Of a stretch of DNA of 60,163 nucleotides, positions 1 through 9,021 are shown piece by piece (position 1 is the first letter of the stretch; the number at the start of each line of letters is the position of its first letter). The notes under the pieces were generated by a model. The model was not told the origin of the DNA, made no database searches, and was given only the letters and a program-made list of their open reading frames with translations. Source of the DNA: Sphingomonas sp. 35-24ZXX (GTDB taxonomy: Bacteria; Pseudomonadota; Alphaproteobacteria; Sphingomonadales; Sphingomonadaceae); NCBI RefSeq assembly GCF_000786215.1, contig NZ_JROG01000011.1, positions 1-60,163 of the forward strand, given 5' to 3'. The position numbers were made by a program, and so were the translations under genes.

Positions 1-73
1 TGAAGTGTTTTGTCAACACGGCCTAGGACGAAAGAGGCCGGGCCACCAGCGATCCACCGCGCTTAGTTTGCTC

Positions 74-721
74 TTATTGGTCATGCCCGCCCTTATCTAA
101 ATCCTTGCAGGCGTGGCGATAATTTGCGTCGCAGGACGTCTGATAACTCTCAAGGGCCTTTTTCATGTCGGGGGCCGGCGCGCCTAGTCCTCGTTCGGCC
201 ATCAGCCCCAGATCGTGACAACTTTGCGGGTCACGCTGCTTGCAAAGCGCGACGTAAATCCGCCGCGCCTCTGGCATGGCTTCTGGTCCGCCCCGACCCC
301 TTCGCATATGCCCCGCCAGATTATAGCAGCTAGGCAGAATATTCAGGTCGCAGGCATTTGCGAACGCATCGCGCGCAGCAACGGTATCGACGGCACCGCC
401 TTCGCCGAGATCGGCCATCATCGCAAAATTGTGGCACGCCTCGCCGCTGCGATCATCATAGCAGGACGAGCGCATCATTTTGCGCGCTTCGACCTTCGCG
501 CCTATGCGATCCAGCTCCATCGCTTGCTGGAAATATTGGCTCTGCTGCTGAGGAGTTCGTCCGGATTTCGCGAGCTGGTCCTGCGACGAAGCCGGTGTGG
601 CTTGCATCATCAGCGCACAGCCAGCGATCACGAGCAACAAGCCACCCACCCCATGGATGATCCTGTTGCACGCTGACGAAGCAAATGGGCGGAAGGAGCA
701 GCGGACATCTGGGCGCATCAT
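74..721 (-). CDS. Exported Cys-paired Sel1-like repeat protein
   Basis: The product is about 215 aa. The reading frame stays open to 928, but that extension overlaps the neighbouring gene. The ATGATG at 721/718 is preceded by AGAAAG and leads into a hydrophobic signal segment ending near ATPASSQ, so I start there. The mature part has about four Sel1/TPR-like helical repeats, each with a Cys pair (for example ACDLNILPSC and SCDANYRHAC) and a G-x-GG turn. This layout resembles the disulfide-stabilised Hcp proteins of Helicobacter, so a periplasmic or secreted scaffold is likely. It lies 67 bp downstream of a paralogue on the same strand. The binding partner is unknown. Confidence 0.8.
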   Translation of the reverse strand: MMRPDVRCSFRPFASSACNRIIHGVGGLLLVIAGCALMMQATPASSQDQLAKSGRTPQQQSQYFQQAMELDRIGAKVEARKMMRSSCYDDRSGEACHNFAMMADLGEGGAVDTVAARDAFANACDLNILPSCYNLAGHMRRGRGGPEAMPEARRIYVALCKQRDPQSCHDLGLMAERGLGAPAPDMKKALESYQTSCDANYRHACKDLDKGGHDQ

Positions 722-788
722 GTTTGACTTTCTATCGTGAGCAGAAAAACCGGGGCACAGTGCGCCGGCCAGAGACGTGTCTGCTGGC

Positions 789-1709
789 TCATTGTCCATG
801 GCTCGCTGCCTGACAGGATTCAGCAAGCCCAGCATCGCACGCGCGCGCAAACAAAACGGCGGCGCGCACAGGTTCGATTGCCCCGCCCAGGCCGCGCTGC
901 AAGCGGATCGCCAGATTGTAGCAACCATGCATCTCGCCCATGGTGCAAGCGCGGTCGAACAATGTCCGGGCCCGCACCATGTCGGTCATGCCGAATGCCG
1001 GATTACCAAAAATGAATCCCAGATTGTCACAGGCCGCCGCGATGTTCGCGTTACAGCTGCGTTCAAGCACGCGCGCGGCTCCTATGACATCTGCGGGACC
1101 ACCTTCGGCCGTTAACAGCATCAGGCCGAGTGCTCCGCAACCATCGGGGCGTCCAGCACGGCACGCGACATCGAAATGATTGCGGGCAAGAACGAGATTG
1201 ACTGGCCCACCCTGGCCCGATTTTTCCATCGCGCCCAGGTTTTGACAGCCCTGCGCTACCTTACCCGTGCATGCCTGTTCATAGAGCGAACGCGCTCGCG
1301 CGAGCCCCCCATTGCCAATCCGGCCTTCATAAATCGCTTGCGCTAGATTGAAGCAGCCGCCGGAGGTACCGAGCGAGCAGGCCCGGACATACTGAGTTTC
1401 TGCAGCCTCAAGATCGACAGGACCGCCATTTCCGGTTTCAAGCAGGTTGGCGTACAGATTGCACCCATTGCCGCTGGCGAGATCGCACGCCTGTTTCGAC
1501 AGGCGACGGGCCTCACGCATATCGACTGGTCCACCTCTGCCGCGAAAATGAAAGTCGGCGGCATCCAGACAAACGATGGGATCGCTGTTCTGCGCGCACG
1601 CCAATACCAGTTTGGTGCGCTTTTGCGTCAGATCCTCCGATGGCCCCCGGTCTTCAATCGGTGCCGACAAGACGAATGCCAAAGCGAGAACCAGAAGTTC
1701 CCCGATCAT
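789..1709 (-). CDS. Exported Cys-paired Sel1-like repeat protein
   Basis: The product is 306 aa with a short hydrophobic N-terminus (LLVLALAFVLSAP), probably a signal peptide. About seven Sel1-like repeats follow. Each has a Cys pair such as ACDLASGNGC, ACSLGTSGGC and ACTMGEMHGC, and a turn of the form GxGGPVD. Regular Cys spacing implies intra-repeat disulfides and hence a location outside the cytoplasm. It is probably cotranscribed with the paralogue at 74-721 and is divergent from the Sel1 gene at 2039. The Shine-Dalgarno in front of 1709 is weak, so the start is less certain than the frame. No catalytic motif is visible. Confidence 0.82.
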   Translation of the reverse strand: MIGELLVLALAFVLSAPIEDRGPSEDLTQKRTKLVLACAQNSDPIVCLDAADFHFRGRGGPVDMREARRLSKQACDLASGNGCNLYANLLETGNGGPVDLEAAETQYVRACSLGTSGGCFNLAQAIYEGRIGNGGLARARSLYEQACTGKVAQGCQNLGAMEKSGQGGPVNLVLARNHFDVACRAGRPDGCGALGLMLLTAEGGPADVIGAARVLERSCNANIAAACDNLGFIFGNPAFGMTDMVRARTLFDRACTMGEMHGCYNLAIRLQRGLGGAIEPVRAAVLFARACDAGLAESCQAASHGQ

Positions 1710-2038
1710 CGACCCGAAACTTCAGGCAGCCGCCAAACTGCTGACGCAACGCGGCATCCGCGTCGATCAAGGCGGGTTAACAAAAGCGAGTTCATGCGAC
1801 GCATCAGCTGCCTCCACACAGACATCAATCAACGGTGACGAGTTCAGCACAGCCGCCAACCCTGCACCATGCACGGATGCTGTCGGGAAGATGACATTGC
1901 CTGTTATCACTCTGCTACTGGTCGGTTGGACCAATCATGACAGGATTTGTGCATTGTGAGAGGAATGCGTTTCGGGGATCGTGATCCGCAGATGAGGCCC
2001 GAACCGGTGGCGAGACCGGAATATGCAGAGGACAAGCA
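1710..2038. other. Intergenic region between divergent Sel1 genes
   Basis: This 329-bp gap must hold promoters for both divergent Sel1-repeat genes. The plus-strand gene has a good Shine-Dalgarno (AGAGGA) just before 2039. I see no convincing operator, RNA gene or coding sequence; the short frames here carry no recognisable motif. Confidence 0.4.
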
Positions 2039-3091
2039 ATGAAGCTGTGGCGCTGGTCGATGCTGATATTGCTGGCCGCTCCGCGCGGCAGCGGCGCATT
2101 GGCTGGCGGTATGGGGGATGACGCGTATTCTCGCTATCGAGATGGCGCCGTGGCAGAGGCGTCGAACGATGTGGCCGCTGCGCAGACTGCTTATCTGGGC
2201 GCGTGTGAGGAAGGACTGGCGGCCGCCTGCATGATGGCCGGGTTGCTCCGAATCGATCTGGCGAGCTCTGAAAAGGACTATGCCAAGGCGGCGCGTCTGT
2301 TCGGGAAGGCCTGTCTCGCGGGGGACGATTTCGCTTGCGAACGGGTCGGCTATTCGCTGGGTCGGCTTTCCGCAGAAAGTCTTGTTGAGTCCAATGGCCT
2401 GATAAAAATCGCCTTGTTCGAAATGGGAGAAGAATGTCGAAAACCGGGCGGAGAAACGGCCTGTTTCGATGCGTCAGCAACCGTGACGATCAAGGACGAC
2501 GCCGAGGAAGGGCTCAATACCGTGCGCACGTATGCCCAGCGCGCATGCGATCGTGAGAACAGCCCCGGCTGTATGGGGCTCGCCGCCTTACCCGCCTCGC
2601 CGACAGCAAGCAGTGTGCAAGAGCGTGACACCGGACGCTGTGGCATCGGACGTGCCGATGGCTGCCGGTCGATCACGAACCGACTGATGGGCCCGGCATC
2701 GGCTTCCGATCTTGCAGCCGACCTTACGACCCTAAAGAGCGCGTGTGCCGCAGGGATTGCGATCGCTTGTACCGACTATGCACTGGTGTTGTCACAAGGC
2801 CCAGCTAACCTGCGGAATGACGCACTGGCGCGCACCACTATGCGCAGCGGCTGTGATGGCCATGTCGCCAAAGCCTGTTTTGCGCTCGGCGTCATGATCA
2901 AAAAAGGACAGGGCGGCGCGGCTGACGAAAGCGCTGCGCTTTCACTCATCGAATTGGCGTGCGACCTCGGTAATGGCAAGGCTTGTGGCACAATAGCAGC
3001 AATCGGTGGCCAGCGTGCAGACGACGACACGGACATTGATCGGTTGAACAAACGCGCGTGCAGGCTGGGCGAAGCGGAGGCCTGCCCTTGA
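2039..3091 (+). CDS. Exported Cys-paired Sel1-like repeat protein
   Basis: The product is 350 aa, starting at ATG 2039 with AGAGGA upstream. The N-terminal segment (MLILLAAPRGSGALAG) reads as a signal peptide. Repeats carry Cys pairs such as ACEEGLAAAC, ACLAGDDFAC, ACAAGIAIAC, ACDLGNGKAC and ACRLGEAEAC. The middle is less regular, with a charged stretch before the CGIGRADGC pair. It is divergent from the Sel1 pair at 74-1709 and convergent with the CHAT gene ending at 3201. I infer a disulfide-stabilised solenoid for protein-protein contacts in the periplasm. No enzyme motif is visible. Confidence 0.82.
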   Translation: MKLWRWSMLILLAAPRGSGALAGGMGDDAYSRYRDGAVAEASNDVAAAQTAYLGACEEGLAAACMMAGLLRIDLASSEKDYAKAARLFGKACLAGDDFACERVGYSLGRLSAESLVESNGLIKIALFEMGEECRKPGGETACFDASATVTIKDDAEEGLNTVRTYAQRACDRENSPGCMGLAALPASPTASSVQERDTGRCGIGRADGCRSITNRLMGPASASDLAADLTTLKSACAAGIAIACTDYALVLSQGPANLRNDALARTTMRSGCDGHVAKACFALGVMIKKGQGGAADESAALSLIELACDLGNGKACGTIAAIGGQRADDDTDIDRLNKRACRLGEAEACP

Positions 3092-3121
3092 AATCCTGAT
3101 TGGATGCAGTGCGAGTGGGTA

Positions 3122-3144
3122 GCATTGCTGTTGAACAGCAATGC
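3122..3144. terminator. Inverted repeat between convergent genes
   Basis: GCATTGCTG, the loop TTGAA and CAGCAATGC form a perfect 9-bp stem between two convergent genes. No long T-run follows on either side, so a bidirectional terminator is possible but not certain. Confidence 0.4.
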
Positions 3145-3200
3145 ATGCGCCGCCCCGCCGACCGGCAGCTATTTCGGGGTTCGGAATTGCTGCGACGGGG

Positions 3201-6122
3201 CTATCGTCCAACCAATACGAAGGGAGCCCATATCGAAGGATTGGCACTGTCGGGTAGCCCCGCGTTGCCCTCAATCAACGCAAGCTGGGCCTGACGCAGG
3301 GCCTCGGCATGCGAGACACCAGACAAGGCACGTTCAACGGTTGATGCGCTGAGATATGCCGCAGCATCGTCGCGGACCCGCCAGTGGGACAGCAACAGGC
3401 CCTGTGCGCCTGAGCCCAGAAACGCGTTGGCAAGTCCGGTGTAGGCAGGTGCGGTTTCGTTGCGGCCGGCGGCACTGTTGCATGCCGAGAGGATCACGAA
3501 ATCGGCGCTGAGCCCCAGAGTGCCGATCTCACTGGCCAGCAGCAACCCGTCATTGTCCGGTTGGCCTGCTTCAGCTGGCGGGGTGAGTACGAGTGCCGGC
3601 TCGTTCAGTCCGGCAAGCTCACCATCCATCAAGCCGTGCGTTGCAAACAGCAGCACGCCATATCGGTCTGTGCTGGCCTGCCTGACGCGATATTCAGTGG
3701 CATTGTCACCGGTCAGGGCGAGGCGGGTGGAGAAACCCTTGATCGCCGAGACGCGAGCGATTTCCCCTGCCGATGCGGGCAGGGGGCGCAGCGAACGAAG
3801 GTCGTCCATCGCCGCTGCGCCGCCGCGGAACAGAATGGCTGTTCCGTTTGCCAGGTCTGCCACGCCACTTAGGGTCGGTGCGCCAACACCGAGAAAGCTC
3901 AGACGGTCACCGCGATCGTTGCGATCCACAAAGGCAGCAGAGGGTGTGAGCGCAATCGAGAATGCATGGCGCCGGACCATCCAATCCATCGACTTGTAAT
4001 CCTTTTGTTCCACAGCAGGCGCAGCGGGAAGCAGCACACCGAACGGTAGACGCGACAAGGCATCACTGGTGACGACGGCGACGCGGAAGCGTCCTGAGAG
4101 AGCTGCAGCAGCGCGTTCGGGCAGCACAATATCGTACAACGCCGCAGCGTTGCGTGCGAAGCTGGCGGTATCGCCCGGGACCTTGCCATCGAGCGCTGCA
4201 CGCAGGTCGGAGACCAGTGCGCGCACTTCCGGGCGGCCCCTCGTGCTTGATGCCATCACCGTCTGATCGGCCGTGATCACCATCGTGAACGTTCGGCTTC
4301 GGCTGGGCATCGTGATCAATAGCGCCTCGTCCGACGCCAATCGGGCCTGTATCTGCATGACCGTTGCCGTTGCCGGGCGGACCCACTGGCCAAAATCGGG
4401 TATGGCGGCAACCAGCTCTGCCCGCAGTTGCGCCAACGATGCGGAAAGCGCGGCTATCTGGCCGGCACGCTCGGATGCGGCATCGGCCTTGTCGCTGGCC
4501 AGCATTGCGGCTCGCTCCCGGGAGAGGAGCCTCAGGCGCGCGCTACCAGTTTCGAACGCCTCCACCTTGCTTGCCAATTCGGGCGTGTTTTCGAAGCTGG
4601 TCCTCAGCGCCAGCAGTTGCCGGGTGCGCGCGTTGACCCCCCATCCTGCGAGCTCGAACGCGTGCAGGGCTTCATCGGGTTTGTCGGCTTCGAATGCTGC
4701 CTCGACCATCTGCATGATGGGTTCGTAGTAGCTCGCCAGATCGGCGCCGAGCTCGAACCGTTCGGCATCGGCAATCAGCTCCGCCTCCAGCGACTTTGCG
4801 GCAACCGATGACCGCGCCCAGCCTGCTTCACGGTCACCTGCCTTGATTGCAAACAGCCCGCGCTGAAGCTCCAGCACATTGTCTACCGATGTGTCACTAG
4901 CCCTCATGCGGCGGGCAACGATGCTGTCCAGGTTCTCCAGCGCAGCCTTGGCATCGCCTGCCTCATCCAGCCGCAGCGCCAATGCAGTGAAGCCCTTGGC
5001 GGCTCTGCGATCGTTATCGAGAACGGTTGCTGCGATGCTGACAGCACGCTGCGCCAGGTCCAGCGCCATTGCCTGCTTTCCGGCTTCGTGCGCAGCATTG
5101 GACGAATTGACCAGTTGGTTGATGCTGTTGCCGGGATCAATCGCGCGAAGCTCGTCATGGCCGGACATGGTCAGCGTGATGGCTTCTTCGAACCGCCCGA
5201 GGCGCGCCAAAATCACGCCAAGATTGTGCAGCGCTGTCATCGTGTTGCGGTTCTTGGGGCCCAGCTTGGCAACCATGATGTCGACCGCCCGGCGGGCGGG
5301 AGCTTCGGCCTCGACGAAGCGGTCTGACTGCAACAGAACCTTGGCGAGCGTCGCATGGGCAAACCCGATGAAGGGGTGTTCCTCAGGCAAGAGCTGCGTG
5401 GCAGTGCTGACACCACGCTGCGCCAGATCCAGCGCTTCTGCTTGGCGCCCGGCATCTGAAAGCATGTTGGCGCCACTCGACATCGCGACGAACAGGGTCG
5501 CGTCGCGTAATTCGCCTGTAACTATCCCGTCGATCGACGGCTTGACCAGATCGGCGGCTTCACCGAACCTCCCTGCGGTATACAAAGCGTTGGCATAATT
5601 GAGGTAGCCAAGGCCCAGCAATTTGGCCTGCTCAGCTGGCAGTTTGGCGGGATCAGCGCCATATAGCCGCTTGCGGATAGCCAGCGATTGTTCCTGCAAC
5701 GGAAGCTCAAGGTCCGACTGGCCAAGCGCGCCCTGGAAAGTCGCGATGTTTGCCAGAGTGTCGGCCATCGCTTCGCCATCGGCTTGCCCAGCTGCCACAA
5801 GCCTGCGTCTGGCCTCCAGCGAAGCATCCAGCCCGCCTTGCATGTTCTGCTGGTAATAGCGTGAATCGCCCATGCGATTGAGCGCGAACGCTTGATCGGC
5901 AACGGGTCCGTCCGATGCTTCCAGCGCGGTCAGATAGGCTTGCCATGCCTTTTCAGCTTCTGCAGCCTTGGCTAGCGGGTCGATCGCTTCTGCAGCGGCG
6001 CGCAACTGGGTGGTGTCGGTCACCGGCTGCGCATTTTCTGCTTGGTGAGCATGAGCGGATGTGGCCAGCAAAACCTGTGTCGCCAGACACGTAACGGCCA
6101 CCAGGCTCACTCTTACGTTCAT
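3201..6122 (-). CDS. Exported TPR-CHAT (caspase-like) protein
   Basis: The product is 973 aa, starting at ATG 6122 behind GGGGGGAA. The N-terminus is a signal peptide ending near ATSAHAHQ. Residues from about 40 to 560 are tetratricopeptide-type helices with 'LG...EEA' style repeats. The C-terminal third is a CHAT domain of the caspase clan. The catalytic pair is visible as His829 in LLFATHG and Cys881 in ILSACNSA, followed by a GLL-SHW-V block. CHAT proteases are usually cytosolic effectors or separases, so an export signal is notable. It sits 37 bp downstream of the lipoprotein gene and is probably the last gene of the two-component operon starting at 8752. The substrate is unknown. Confidence 0.88.
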   Translation of the reverse strand: MNVRVSLVAVTCLATQVLLATSAHAHQAENAQPVTDTTQLRAAAEAIDPLAKAAEAEKAWQAYLTALEASDGPVADQAFALNRMGDSRYYQQNMQGGLDASLEARRRLVAAGQADGEAMADTLANIATFQGALGQSDLELPLQEQSLAIRKRLYGADPAKLPAEQAKLLGLGYLNYANALYTAGRFGEAADLVKPSIDGIVTGELRDATLFVAMSSGANMLSDAGRQAEALDLAQRGVSTATQLLPEEHPFIGFAHATLAKVLLQSDRFVEAEAPARRAVDIMVAKLGPKNRNTMTALHNLGVILARLGRFEEAITLTMSGHDELRAIDPGNSINQLVNSSNAAHEAGKQAMALDLAQRAVSIAATVLDNDRRAAKGFTALALRLDEAGDAKAALENLDSIVARRMRASDTSVDNVLELQRGLFAIKAGDREAGWARSSVAAKSLEAELIADAERFELGADLASYYEPIMQMVEAAFEADKPDEALHAFELAGWGVNARTRQLLALRTSFENTPELASKVEAFETGSARLRLLSRERAAMLASDKADAASERAGQIAALSASLAQLRAELVAAIPDFGQWVRPATATVMQIQARLASDEALLITMPSRSRTFTMVITADQTVMASSTRGRPEVRALVSDLRAALDGKVPGDTASFARNAAALYDIVLPERAAAALSGRFRVAVVTSDALSRLPFGVLLPAAPAVEQKDYKSMDWMVRRHAFSIALTPSAAFVDRNDRGDRLSFLGVGAPTLSGVADLANGTAILFRGGAAAMDDLRSLRPLPASAGEIARVSAIKGFSTRLALTGDNATEYRVRQASTDRYGVLLFATHGLMDGELAGLNEPALVLTPPAEAGQPDNDGLLLASEIGTLGLSADFVILSACNSAAGRNETAPAYTGLANAFLGSGAQGLLLSHWRVRDDAAAYLSASTVERALSGVSHAEALRQAQLALIEGNAGLPDSANPSIWAPFVLVGR

Positions 6123-6159
6123 ACGATTTCCCCCCGTTTTGCGGTAGCTTAAGGATCGG

Positions 6160-6732
6160 TCACTCGATCACAAGAAAGAAACGGGTCTTTTGGCGGCTGG
6201 GGTTGCTCAGGTGGATGACATGCCGCTGCGTGTAAATCGGTATCCATTCGCAGCTTGGGCGGGCCGCGACATGCTGGCATACGGGATTGGCGGCGCCATC
6301 GATCACCTGAATCCGCAGCTTCGTCCCGCTGGGTGTGGACAGCGCAATCGATGCCTTTTGGCCAGACAGAAACGTCTGCGCGATGCGCAGATCACCCCCT
6401 GCGCTCAACGTGCCATGGTGATAGCCCGGCCCCAGCGTGCGGCCTCGTAGTGGTGGAGCCGTGTCGGGGCTCCGGCTGCGCCAGTCGGCGATCTGGTTTT
6501 GGCCCGAGGCGTCTAGCGGCCGGGCATCCAGCGCCGCAAGGATCGCCAGCGGCTGCACCAGATCAGCATCCTTGTCGGCGCGGGCGGCGGTATCGGCCTG
6601 CGCAAGTGCATCGGCCACAATCATCGCGGTTGAGGCTTTGGCGGGCGGTGCAACCGGAGCGGTCTTTGCGATCGGCGTGCAGGACGCCAAGACTGGCAAC
6701 ACCGTCAAGGCTAGCGCGAACTGGCGCATCAT
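6160..6732 (-). CDS. Lipoprotein of unknown function in a two-component/CHAT operon
   Basis: The product is about 190 aa. The start at 6732 (ATGATG) is set by a perfect Shine-Dalgarno (AGGAGGA at 6737-6743) and by overlap with the kinase stop codon, which suggests translational coupling. The signal peptide ends in a lipobox (VLASC), so the mature protein should be lipid-anchored. After a Pro/Ala-rich linker comes a helical part. The C-terminal half looks beta-rich (SIALSTPSGTKLRIQVID, then IHLSNPS), somewhat like bacterial pre-peptidase C-terminal domains, but I cannot assign it. It lies between a sensor kinase and an exported CHAT protein, so a role in envelope sensing or in presenting the CHAT protein is an inference. 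Confidence 0.75.
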   Translation of the reverse strand: MMRQFALALTVLPVLASCTPIAKTAPVAPPAKASTAMIVADALAQADTAARADKDADLVQPLAILAALDARPLDASGQNQIADWRSRSPDTAPPLRGRTLGPGYHHGTLSAGGDLRIAQTFLSGQKASIALSTPSGTKLRIQVIDGAANPVCQHVAARPSCEWIPIYTQRHVIHLSNPSRQKTRFFLVIE

Positions 6733-8075
6733 GGTGTCCTCCTGCTGAGCTGAAAGCATGCCCCTTCCGAGCTATCGACAAGATCGAGCGCCAACCCGTG
6801 ACGTTCGGCAATCGCACGGGCGAGCGCAAGACCCAGACCGCTGCCCGGCTGCCCCTGATCGACATTACCGCTGCGATAGAATTGTTCGAACACACGGGCT
6901 CTGTCAGCCTCTGGGATACCGGGGCCGTCGTCGCAGATCGTCAGAACCGGTCCTGCGGTCAAACTCACCGTCACGCTGCCACCAGCAGGCACATATTTGA
7001 ATGCATTATCGAGCAGGTTGGTGATCAGCCGCCCTAGTTGCGCCTCTTCGCCTTCGATAAGCACGCCTTGGGCAACATCCCACACGAAGCTGTGCCCGGA
7101 CTCTTCCGAACTGTCTGCATATAGGTTGCAGATGCGCTCCAGCAGGGCTGACAAGTCGATGCGTTTCAACCCCGTTCGATCACCCCTTCGGGCCTTGCTC
7201 GCGGCAATATCGAGCAAGGATTCCAGCGTACCGACCAGATGGCGGATGTCCGCTCGTGCCGCGACCAGCGCGTCCGCGGTCGCAGCATCGGGCTTTGCCG
7301 CCAACAGCTTCACCAGACGGCGGTCAAGGTGCATCACTGGCGTGCGGATTTCATGCGCGACCTGATCGGAGGTGTCGCGATACGCCTGCATCAGATCGCG
7401 CAGCCGGGCGAGAGCAACGGCGCTGTGCCCGGCGAGTTCGTCGATCTCGTCAGTGCGCTCGCCCTCGGCAAGCAAGCGGATATGGCCGCTGTCTAGATCG
7501 CGAAATGCCCGGTTGATGCTCTCGATGCGCCGTTGAAGGTTGCCGATGGCGCTGCGCCCGAACAGGCCAATGACCGTGACAAACACCGCGCCGCCCGCCA
7601 GAAAGACCAGCGCGATGCGCCCCAGCAGAGGCTGGGCGTTGGCAGCTTCATGCGCCACCGCCAGCCGCAGATCGGGACCAAGCTGGGTGGCGCGAGCGAA
7701 TGCATCGGTCGCCTCGCCGATGCGGATCACGCCACTTTCAGATACCTGTGCATCAAGCGCGGGCCAGGCATCGATGTCGCCTGCAATCCGCCTGCCGCTG
7801 GTGTCTGCCAGCATGTAATGGGGAAAACTGCCGTCTATGGGTCGTATCATCAACCGGTCGTTGATCCGCCTGGCCAGTTCATCGCGCCCACCGCTGGCGT
7901 GAATATCGGCAAGCCCTGCCAGATCGACATCGACCGCGTCACGCGCCGACGCATCCAGCGTGGAACGGATGGTGCGGTCGGTCAGCAGCCAGAGCCCTGC
8001 GACCAGCACCACCGACAATGCGATGGCGATGACGACGATCCGCGAGAATATGGAACGGTGAGGCAATGAGATCAT
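6729..8075 (-). CDS. Membrane sensor histidine kinase
   Basis: The product is 448 aa from the ATG at 8075, which overlaps the response-regulator stop (ATGA). The longer frame upstream is only antisense extension. Order of domains: TM helix at about 11-31; a periplasmic sensor of about 120 residues with no cysteines; TM at about 153-172; a HAMP-like region; HisKA with His241 in QVAHEIRTP; HATPase_c with an N-box (NLLDNAFKY) and the G-boxes DDGPGIP and GSGLGLALARAI. All residues needed for autophosphorylation are present. Partner regulator: the gene ending at 8072. The stimulus is unknown, but the downstream exported genes suggest an envelope signal. Confidence 0.93.
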   Translation of the reverse strand: MISLPHRSIFSRIVVIAIALSVVLVAGLWLLTDRTIRSTLDASARDAVDVDLAGLADIHASGGRDELARRINDRLMIRPIDGSFPHYMLADTSGRRIAGDIDAWPALDAQVSESGVIRIGEATDAFARATQLGPDLRLAVAHEAANAQPLLGRIALVFLAGGAVFVTVIGLFGRSAIGNLQRRIESINRAFRDLDSGHIRLLAEGERTDEIDELAGHSAVALARLRDLMQAYRDTSDQVAHEIRTPVMHLDRRLVKLLAAKPDAATADALVAARADIRHLVGTLESLLDIAASKARRGDRTGLKRIDLSALLERICNLYADSSEESGHSFVWDVAQGVLIEGEEAQLGRLITNLLDNAFKYVPAGGSVTVSLTAGPVLTICDDGPGIPEADRARVFEQFYRSGNVDQGQPGSGLGLALARAIAERHGLALDLVDSSEGACFQLSRRTP

Positions 8076-8752
8076 GAGCCGTCGAGCAGCCTGTAACCTG
8101 AGCCCCAGATCGTCTCCAGCGCAGGCGTGGCAAACCCTTCCTCGAGCTTCCGGCGCAGCCGACCGATGTTGACATCGACGACATTGGTCTGGGGATCGAA
8201 CGCCATGTTCCACACATCGCGCAGCAGCATCTCTCGCGTGACGATCTCGCCAGCGTTGTCCATGAAATAGCGGAACAGTTCAAATTCGCGAGGACTGAGC
8301 GCAAGGTGCTGGTTCTGGCGGAATGCCGTGCGCGCCTTCACATGGCATTCGAAGGCCCCGTAAAGGATGACCGCGCTATGCTCCCGCCCCGACGCACGTC
8401 TATGCAGCGCGCGAATGCGGGCCATAAGCTCAGGCGCCTCGAATGGCTTGGCGAGATAATCGTCCGCGCCCGCTTCAAGCCCTTCGGACCGGTCACTTGT
8501 CCGGCCGAGCGCTGACAGCATCAGCACAGGTGTTCCGATGCCGCTTTCGCGAAGCCGCTGCAAGATCGTCAGTCCGTCGAGATCGCCCAGCATGCGATCG
8601 AGTATGATGACGTCGAACTTTTCAAGTCCGGCGCGCAGCAAGCCGCCAGCGCCGGTGCTCTCCCAGACCAACTGATCGCCATTCTCAGCGCTAAGCTCCT
8701 GCACCTCGGCCGCCGCTCGCTGGTCATCTTCGACGTACAGAATCCTCAGCAT
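8072..8752 (-). CDS. OmpR/PhoB-family response regulator
   Basis: The product is 226 aa. The receiver domain covers about 1-115 with the acidic pair E8/D9, phospho-acceptor Asp52 (IILDRML), Ser80 and Lys102 (AKPF). The C-terminal winged helix (about 125-224) contains LSPREFELFRYF and the recognition-helix segment NVVDVNIGRLRRKLE, so it binds DNA as a dimer on direct repeats. It is the first gene of the predicted RR-HK-lipoprotein-CHAT operon. The gene upstream (9022) is divergent, and the shared 269-bp region contains a TGTCA direct repeat of the type recognised by this family. Confidence 0.94.
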   Translation of the reverse strand: MLRILYVEDDQRAAAEVQELSAENGDQLVWESTGAGGLLRAGLEKFDVIILDRMLGDLDGLTILQRLRESGIGTPVLMLSALGRTSDRSEGLEAGADDYLAKPFEAPELMARIRALHRRASGREHSAVILYGAFECHVKARTAFRQNQHLALSPREFELFRYFMDNAGEIVTREMLLRDVWNMAFDPQTNVVDVNIGRLRRKLEEGFATPALETIWGSGYRLLDGS

Positions 8753-8936
8753 GTTCGGTGAGCCTGATCTGCCATTGCCGTGCCCTTGCGCAAATTTCGA
8801 TGAGCGCGTGCCCGTAGGCGGTGCCCCATGCCGTTGTTTAGGCCATTACTGTGCCATTCTTGAGATCTATCTACCAAGGCTGCTGGAAATTGCCCGTTAC
8901 AAATGCCGTTAGGTGCGCGCGGAGAATTAACACCAT

Positions 8937-8954
8937 TTGTCACATTCATGTCAG
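8937..8954. promoter_or_regulatory. Direct-repeat box of OmpR/PhoB type
   Basis: TTGTCAC-ATTC-ATGTCAG gives two TGTCA half-sites exactly 11 bp apart, the geometry used by OmpR/PhoB-family regulators. It lies between the divergent response-regulator gene (start 8752) and the small exported-protein gene at 9022. The regulator could be the local one or PhoB itself. Another pair of repeats, CCGTTA at 8894 and 8906, lies just upstream. Confidence 0.45.
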
Positions 8955-9021
8955 CCATTGTGCATGGCCGCAGTCCGGAATGTGCACCATTGAAAGTGGA
9001 ATGCTCTCAAGGAGACCGGAC

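Noticed and set aside
1935-2480. 181-aa minus-strand frame overlapping the Sel1 gene
   Set aside because: Arg/Pro-rich shadow of the plus-strand gene with no motif.
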